Positions 59,283 to 64,000 of a stretch of DNA of 64,000 nucleotides are shown here, one piece after another. The first letter of the stretch is position 1. The number at the start of each line of letters is the position of its first letter. This DNA comes from Bacteroidetes bacterium UBA6221 (GTDB lineage: Bacteria > Bacteroidota > Bacteroidia > Chitinophagales > Chitinophagaceae), in the NCBI GenBank assembly GCA_002421685.1, contig DISB01000018.1, forward strand, positions 300,653-364,652, given 5' to 3'. The translations under genes were made by a program, and so were the position numbers. Below the pieces are notes generated by a model that worked only from the letters and a program-made list of their open reading frames with translations, had not been told where the DNA came from and did no database searches.

Positions 59283-59936
59283 TTATTTCCCGGCCAGCTT
59301 CAGTTTTTTAATAGTGTCCGCCGGGTCGGGGGAAGAAAAAACAGTGTTACCAGCTACCAGCACATCGGCGCCTGCAGCTACCAGGGAGGGTGCGTTATCC
59401 AGTGTTACACCTCCGTCCACTTCTATCAGTGCATGGCTGCCACTGGCCGTAATCATCTGCCTGAGTTTCTTCACTTTTTCCAGGGCTTGTGGTATGAACT
59501 TTTGTCCGCCGAAGCCCGGGTTCACGCTCATGATGAGTACCAGGTCAACATCGGCAATTATATCTTCCAGCACATGCACGGGCGTGTGTGGATTGAGCGA
59601 TACGCCCGCCTTCATGCCCAGTGCTTTTATAGCTTGTATATTACGGTGCAGGTGAGTGCTGGCCTCGTAGTGCACCGTGAGCACGTCAGCCCCGGCGTCT
59701 TTAAACTCCGCGAAGTATTTTTCCGGCTCTACAATCATCAGGTGCACATCGAAGGTTTTGGTGGCCTTTTTCTTCATGGTTTTGATGATGGACATACCAT
59801 AACTGATGTTGGGCACGAACCGCCCGTCCATCACATCGAGGTGAAACCAGTCGGCCTCGCTGTTGTTCACCATTTCTATATCACGGCCCAGGTTGAGGAA
59901 ATCTGCTGAAAGTATGGAAGGCGCTATCAGTGGCAT
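59283..59936 (-). CDS. rpe: Ribulose-phosphate 3-epimerase
   Basis: This 217-residue TIM-barrel enzyme interconverts ribulose-5-phosphate and xylulose-5-phosphate in the pentose phosphate pathway. Signature segments are APSILSADF (residues 4-12), HLDVMDGRFVPNISYG (catalytic Asp and metal His), VNPGFGGQKFI and EVDGGV, all intact. It precedes the TonB receptor gene by 27 nt in the same orientation. Confidence 0.95.
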   Translation of the reverse strand: MPLIAPSILSADFLNLGRDIEMVNNSEADWFHLDVMDGRFVPNISYGMSIIKTMKKKATKTFDVHLMIVEPEKYFAEFKDAGADVLTVHYEASTHLHRNIQAIKALGMKAGVSLNPHTPVHVLEDIIADVDLVLIMSVNPGFGGQKFIPQALEKVKKLRQMITASGSHALIEVDGGVTLDNAPSLVAAGADVLVAGNTVFSSPDPADTIKKLKLAGK

Positions 59937-59982
59937 TGCTCTGTTATTTTATTTGTGTTGCAAGATAGGGGTAATATTTCAA

Positions 59983-60040
59983 TGTGATAATTTGATGATT
60001 TGATTTTTAATGTGATAATTTGATAATGTGATAATTTGAT
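59983..60040. repeat. Short A+T-rich direct repeats
   Basis: Three copies of TGTGATAATTTGAT occur at 59983-59996, 60011-60024 and 60027-60040, upstream of rpe on the minus strand. They could be binding half-sites or replication slippage products. Confidence 0.6.
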
Positions 60041-60117
60041 AATCAGTATGATATAATCAAAGCGGTTAAATTTTGTTAAGTAAAACCATATTTCTTCTGA
60101 AAGGGATGCATTGCAGC

Positions 60118-60146
60118 AAAAAGCCCCTTCGTTTCCGAGGGGGCTG
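60118..60146 (-). terminator. Rho-independent terminator
   Basis: AGCCCCTTCG (60122-60131) pairs with CGAGGGGGCT (60136-60145) around TTTC, with an A run on the left that becomes a T run on the minus strand. It lies about 90 nt past the stop of the 695-residue gene. Confidence 0.8.
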
Positions 60147-60234
60147 TGCAGTATATTTTATATCGTGTTTTTTGTTTGCCGGCGGGTGTAATAGGATATG
60201 CGGTTTTTATTATGACAAAGATACGTAAAAAATA

Positions 60235-62322
60235 TTATTTCTTCGGCGTTATTCCTGGTTTGGCGGCATTCGGTATTTTAAAAGATTTACTGTAGATATT
60301 AAATATGGGAATGTCAATAAGTACAGCTAGATTGATAGTACTCCGTGGAGCATAAGTTTCAAAGCCGACTCCGTTGGTATAGTACAATTTAGGCGTATAT
60401 CGCCAGCCGGCACAAACTGAGATTGGCGCTCGTGGAATACTTAACATCAGTTGCGCTGATGGGGAAAAAATACTTTCCAACCTGACTTGCTGTTTTAGTG
60501 TATCAGTTTGCCCATTAGATAACCGGTAGGTTGCAATGCCTCCGACATCCAGCAACGATGCGAAAAGAGTCACTGCACCCAAAGCCTTTCTGCTAAACCC
60601 CTTGCTAACGGAAATACCAACCGGAGCATAAACCCCATTAATGAATTTTTTCCCATCGATGGAAGTCCAATCCCAGCAATATCCTATATATCCGTTAACC
60701 GCAACGTTCCATGACAATTGTTGCTTTACGATAAAACTCCCGGAGGGTAAGGCAACGGCTTTAATCGCATCCTTAACTTCTTCAGGGCTTTCTGCATTAA
60801 CAACATTTGCAGCGAATGATCCATATTTTACTAGTTGGATGGTAAAATTCTTAACTGTTTCCTTTGTTGTGTCTGCTGTTGTTGCGGCTACGTCAGTGAT
60901 AAGCTTAACAGTGCCCAGGATAGCTGCATTATAGTTTTGGACGGCGATATCGTGTGCAATCTGGAAAGTATTTCCGCTTAGATCAATTATCTTTTGATAT
61001 TCTTCTGGTAGTTGCAATTCCTGATGTATGGTTTCAGTATTGCCCATGGCGCTCAAAATATCCTTCGCAGATTCAAATACGCCTGCATAATACGCTGACT
61101 GATCTTTTTCTCCTTTTACCTTGCTTTGTTTAATATTTTCAAGAGATGAATTGAGATTTTTTATCTGAGTTGTAATGTCAGTAATGTATGCAATAGTACC
61201 CTGCACATAGACCTCCATATACTCATGAACGTAATGACTGTTAATCTTTATTTTTTTAGTTTTTATTTCCTGGTATAAGAGGCCAAGGAACAGGTCCCTT
61301 AAAACAGCATCATTTATCAGCAATGTATCAATCTCGGCAGAGGTAATATAATGCATACCTATGCGATTGCTCTTCAGACTTAAGCTGATTGTGTTAACCA
61401 GTTGCAAGCCGTTTTTGAAATTTTCTTCCGTTTGAGGGTCATCTATTTCAATACCGGCAAGATATTCCTCGCCGCTGATAGTATTAATAATATCCGGATA
61501 TTTTTCCTTATTCAAAATGCCGTTGGCAATTACTAATGCTGACAAAAGATATCGCCCTTCATTTGTTTTAAAAATCCCCTTCAGCATATTTACCCTTCGC
61601 GCACATGCATTCGGACAGATATCTTTGTCCTTGTCGGCATTTTTTCTGTCGTTGTCGATGGCTTTGGCTGCCTTGCATCTACACATACTTGGATCAAGAT
61701 CTTTAAGCTTAGTGATATTCACCAGTAATTCCTTCATGTCTTTATCAAACGCTTCTCTGAGGGTATTCAGAGCATTTGCATATTCCCACGCGTTCAGGTT
61801 ATCTATAAACAACTTTGTGTTGGGGAAAAGAGTTTTGAACTCCGGATATTGATCAAGGAATCTCTTAAACCTGTTGAAAAACGCAGCGTTCAGTTCTTCA
61901 TTTCCTCTTTCTATAAGAAACTGGGCCAGGCCATCGGCTAATGATGTAACGTCCATAGCGCCGATGGCCGATCCTAATGATCTTGCGCGAATTGGTCCTT
62001 GATTACCGCCGTTGTGAAAGAGGCCGGCCAGGCTGTCACCCCTTAGAGAACCCTTCAGGGGAACATATTTCTTGATAAATGGGTTGGATGTGTAAATTAT
62101 ATTTACATCCTGATCTAATGCCGGGTCTGGATTCAAATACTTGGCAAGGATCATATCATACTCACTCTTTTTTGCCGGGTCAAAAATTAACTGACCCGAC
62201 GCAGCATCCGTAATGATATATTTTCTCAATTCTAACGCATCGTAGTAAGCGTGTTTGGTGGGTTGTGCGTAGACAACTGCACTGCAAATAAGAACAGAAA
62301 ACGATAATAGCAAATGTTTCAT
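60235..62322 (-). CDS. Secreted hypothetical protein, 695 residues
   Basis: This large exported protein has a signal peptide (MKHLLLSFSVLICSAVVYAQ). The long helical middle contains a four-Cys cluster (MCRCKAAKA and CPNACARR, near residues 215-240). The C-terminal third (about 520-695) has alternating beta strands such as WNVAVNGYIGYCWDW and SAQLMLSIPRAPISVCAGWRY, possibly a barrel or sheet. I do not recognise a family. It starts 15 nt after the stop of the SH3-subtilase gene and is the last gene of a three-gene unit. A terminator lies at 60118-60146. Confidence 0.55.
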   Translation of the reverse strand: MKHLLLSFSVLICSAVVYAQPTKHAYYDALELRKYIITDAASGQLIFDPAKKSEYDMILAKYLNPDPALDQDVNIIYTSNPFIKKYVPLKGSLRGDSLAGLFHNGGNQGPIRARSLGSAIGAMDVTSLADGLAQFLIERGNEELNAAFFNRFKRFLDQYPEFKTLFPNTKLFIDNLNAWEYANALNTLREAFDKDMKELLVNITKLKDLDPSMCRCKAAKAIDNDRKNADKDKDICPNACARRVNMLKGIFKTNEGRYLLSALVIANGILNKEKYPDIINTISGEEYLAGIEIDDPQTEENFKNGLQLVNTISLSLKSNRIGMHYITSAEIDTLLINDAVLRDLFLGLLYQEIKTKKIKINSHYVHEYMEVYVQGTIAYITDITTQIKNLNSSLENIKQSKVKGEKDQSAYYAGVFESAKDILSAMGNTETIHQELQLPEEYQKIIDLSGNTFQIAHDIAVQNYNAAILGTVKLITDVAATTADTTKETVKNFTIQLVKYGSFAANVVNAESPEEVKDAIKAVALPSGSFIVKQQLSWNVAVNGYIGYCWDWTSIDGKKFINGVYAPVGISVSKGFSRKALGAVTLFASLLDVGGIATYRLSNGQTDTLKQQVRLESIFSPSAQLMLSIPRAPISVCAGWRYTPKLYYTNGVGFETYAPRSTINLAVLIDIPIFNIYSKSFKIPNAAKPGITPKK

Positions 62323-62337
62323 AATATGTCAGTTTGA

Positions 62338-63399
62338 TTAAGTAGCGTAGTAAGAAAATGTTTCAGTTTTGCCTAAGTCAGGGCTGTTATGATTTACCTT
62401 GACTTGTTTCAACTTTTCTAAGATTTCATCTTTTTTGAGTCCTGACGACAACATGGTTGCTGCAATACCGGATATAAATGCGCAAGCATAGCTACTCCCC
62501 TTCAAACTATTGACAAACCAATTCTTTGATGCAGGTGCGCATGTCCAACGTGCCATGTGCCCCTCTATCACATTTACGTATGGCTTTAGATTGTTGTGAT
62601 ATGTTTGAATTAACGCAGTATTGCCTGATGCTACACCAATAGTGCCTGCCATATCAGCCGGAAATCTTGTGATATGCCGGGCATCTGAATTGTCAATGAT
62701 TTTCCACCCTTCGTCGGCGGCACAGACAATCAAAATACTTTGTTCTATTAGCTCGTTGATTTTGGATTTTATATCCCCGTCTTCGGGAATTGACCAAGAG
62801 AGGTTCAGGACATGCGGATGAAGCTTCAAGGCTTCATTTAGTCCTTTGATAATATTGATTTTGTAGAGCTTGTCGACGTCTGGTGCGATTTTTATTGGCA
62901 ACAGCGTACATTCAGGAGCTACACCAAAAATTCCGTAGTTATAGTTTGCATTTGGCCTCGCCCCGATTATTCCTGCTATTGCTGTGCCATGACCAGCGAT
63001 ATCTTCTTTTCCCGATCCGGTTACATCTATAACATCAATGCCTTGCAAATTTGGATGTGACATATCCATTCCCGTATCCAGCACGGCTACTTTTATTCCC
63101 CTTCCTTTTGTTTGTTTCCAGGCATCCGGTATGTTCAGCAATTGTTTATTCCAGTCAGCGAGGACTTTTGTCGGGAGATCAATACCTAATTTCTCCACCC
63201 ACTCATCAAGCACATAATTCTCGCCGAAAATCCGCCACTGGTTGCTGCTGCTGTCTGCAGGTATAGAGCCTGTGACGGTATTGTCTTCCAGCCATATTTT
63301 CTCGCCTTTCCTCAGGAACCCAACATAATTATCATCGCTATCGGCAGAAGGAGAACTGCGGATGTTGAGTATATCGGTATTGACTACATACATTCCCAT
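62338..63399 (-). CDS. S8 (subtilase) family peptidase with N-terminal SH3-like domain
   Basis: This 353-residue protein has an SH3-like module at residues 1-75 (VVNTDILNIRSSPSADSDDN, then GFLRKGEKIW) and a subtilisin domain at about 80-345. The triad is Asp108 (VAVLDTGMD), His137 (GHGTAIAG) and Ser303 (GSSYACA). In place of the oxyanion-hole Asn (AAGN) it reads AADEG (227-231). No signal peptide is present, unusual for a subtilase, suggesting a cytoplasmic role or non-classical export. The start ATG is 3 nt after the stop of the membrane protein gene (63403-64000). The neighbours are unrecognised. Confidence 0.85.
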   Translation of the reverse strand: MGMYVVNTDILNIRSSPSADSDDNYVGFLRKGEKIWLEDNTVTGSIPADSSSNQWRIFGENYVLDEWVEKLGIDLPTKVLADWNKQLLNIPDAWKQTKGRGIKVAVLDTGMDMSHPNLQGIDVIDVTGSGKEDIAGHGTAIAGIIGARPNANYNYGIFGVAPECTLLPIKIAPDVDKLYKINIIKGLNEALKLHPHVLNLSWSIPEDGDIKSKINELIEQSILIVCAADEGWKIIDNSDARHITRFPADMAGTIGVASGNTALIQTYHNNLKPYVNVIEGHMARWTCAPASKNWFVNSLKGSSYACAFISGIAATMLSSGLKKDEILEKLKQVKVNHNSPDLGKTETFSYYAT

Positions 63400-63402
63400 G
63401 AG

Positions 63403-64000
63403 TTACGCTTTTGATTCTTGTAATGGTTTGCCTTTTCCCGGTATCTTAGCTGATGTTTTTATACCGTTGCTGCCTTCCTGTTCAGGCTTTGCACCGCTGC
63501 CCCGCAACTTCACCAGCTTGTTCAGCAGGTCGAACCAGAACGGAGCACCTAATGAAATAGCAAATGCCGTGATGAAAAAACCCGTTAGTTTTGGTGGATC
63601 AATCGTTTTGCAAAAGACATAACGAACCCGGTCACGGCATCTGGTGCTACCGCCGAAGTCTCCCCAGCCTAAGCCCATGACATTATTTATATCGGCCAGT
63701 GTACTGTCCTGCACCTTTTTCAGTAGTTCAATTTTTTTCCCAGTCTTAGCAGAGTCACTTATATTCTCCTGGTCAATTTGTGCATTCAGGTCATGCACCC
63801 GGGCGGCAACATTATCAGCTACCAAAATCCTCAATTCATCATCCGTTGAAAGCTTTCTGACTATCGCTATGGTATCCACATTGAAAGAAATGGCCAGGAT
63901 AACGCCAAGCGTAAAGAGTATTCTGCTCGTTTGGCGTTTGTACCAACCGCCTACCCGGTCCATCATGAAATCATACCAATCTTCGATATGTCTCCGGAAT
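63403..64000 (-). CDS. Membrane protein, N terminus cut by the window edge (partial)
   Basis: The frame stays open on the minus strand to base 64000. Upstream of the internal ATG at 63966 it reads FRRHIEDWYDFMMDRVGGWYKR without a stop, so the gene begins outside the window. The visible 198 residues have two helices (ILFTLGVILAISF and FFITAFAISLGAPFW), a coiled middle and a Lys/Gly-rich tail. Function unknown. It is the first visible gene of the operon with the SH3-subtilase and 695-residue secreted protein. Confidence 0.65.
   Translation of the reverse strand, partial: FRRHIEDWYDFMMDRVGGWYKRQTSRILFTLGVILAISFNVDTIAIVRKLSTDDELRILVADNVAARVHDLNAQIDQENISDSAKTGKKIELLKKVQDSTLADINNVMGLGWGDFGGSTRCRDRVRYVFCKTIDPPKLTGFFITAFAISLGAPFWFDLLNKLVKLRGSGAKPEQEGSNGIKTSAKIPGKGKPLQESKA

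Noticed and set aside
59943..60060. Replication origin or iteron cluster
   Set aside because: Only three short A+T-rich repeats, no DnaA boxes or rep gene nearby.

Overview
The window reads as chromosomal DNA of a member of the Bacteroidota, most likely near Chitinophagaceae. Evidence: several lineage-restricted families (DUF3276/PUR-alpha, DUF3098, DUF4834, DUF3109), the large Bacteroidota/Chlamydiota-type IspG, a futalosine-pathway enzyme, a PorT-like protein, three proteins with type IX secretion (T9SS) C-terminal sorting domains, many MKK-type lipoproteins, and promoters of the Bacteroidota TTTG/TAnnTTTG type. All functions are read from sequence alone; no search was run.

Layout. 1-8.4 kb: tRNA-Pro, a pterin pair (folE and a PTPS-family gene), mqnB plus a methyltransferase, a DUF3276 protein, ftsX with a DUF3098 gene, a degenerate ureohydrolase, a repeat-rich spacer, hflX and an Imm5-like gene. 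8.4-14 kb: an accessory island at the 3' end of a CAU tRNA (probably lysidine tRNA-Ile2). It holds three extra copies of the tRNA 3' end, each followed on the minus strand by its own terminator hairpin, plus integrase remnants, a Fic protein whose catalytic His is Gln, a T9SS adhesin-like protein and a GIY-YIG nuclease cassette. 14-24.4 kb: HAD phosphatase, DUF4834, the rimP-nusA-infB operon with an attenuator-like leader hairpin, an FkbM methyltransferase, prfA, and a Wzz/O-antigen-ligase pair. 24.4-30.2 kb: ispG, an alpha/beta hydrolase, CBS, DUF3109 and rpoN.

30.2-35.9 kb is the most unusual stretch. A 1.2-kb repeat field precedes a tightly coupled, A+T-rich three-gene operon: a SIR2-like protein, a 686-residue GNAT-PIN-GNAT-like-PUA/ASCH-like fusion, and a stand-alone ASCH protein. 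A nested-stem structured element and an orphan 92-residue gene follow. The operon looks like an uncharacterised defence or toxin-antitoxin-like system and is the best candidate here for an undescribed system.

35.9-64 kb: a probable metal-related secreted pair, lipocalin-like and T9SS cargo genes, a thiolase and a trans-sulfuration enzyme, DUF1579, DinB, an MGMT-like protein, PorT, a SprT-like protein, a membrane protein with a histidine kinase/NarL regulator pair, a 1730-residue T9SS protein, two paralogous Cys-rich small lipoproteins beside a TonB receptor and rpe, and finally an operon of a membrane protein (cut by the window edge), an SH3-subtilase without signal peptide and a 695-residue secreted protein.
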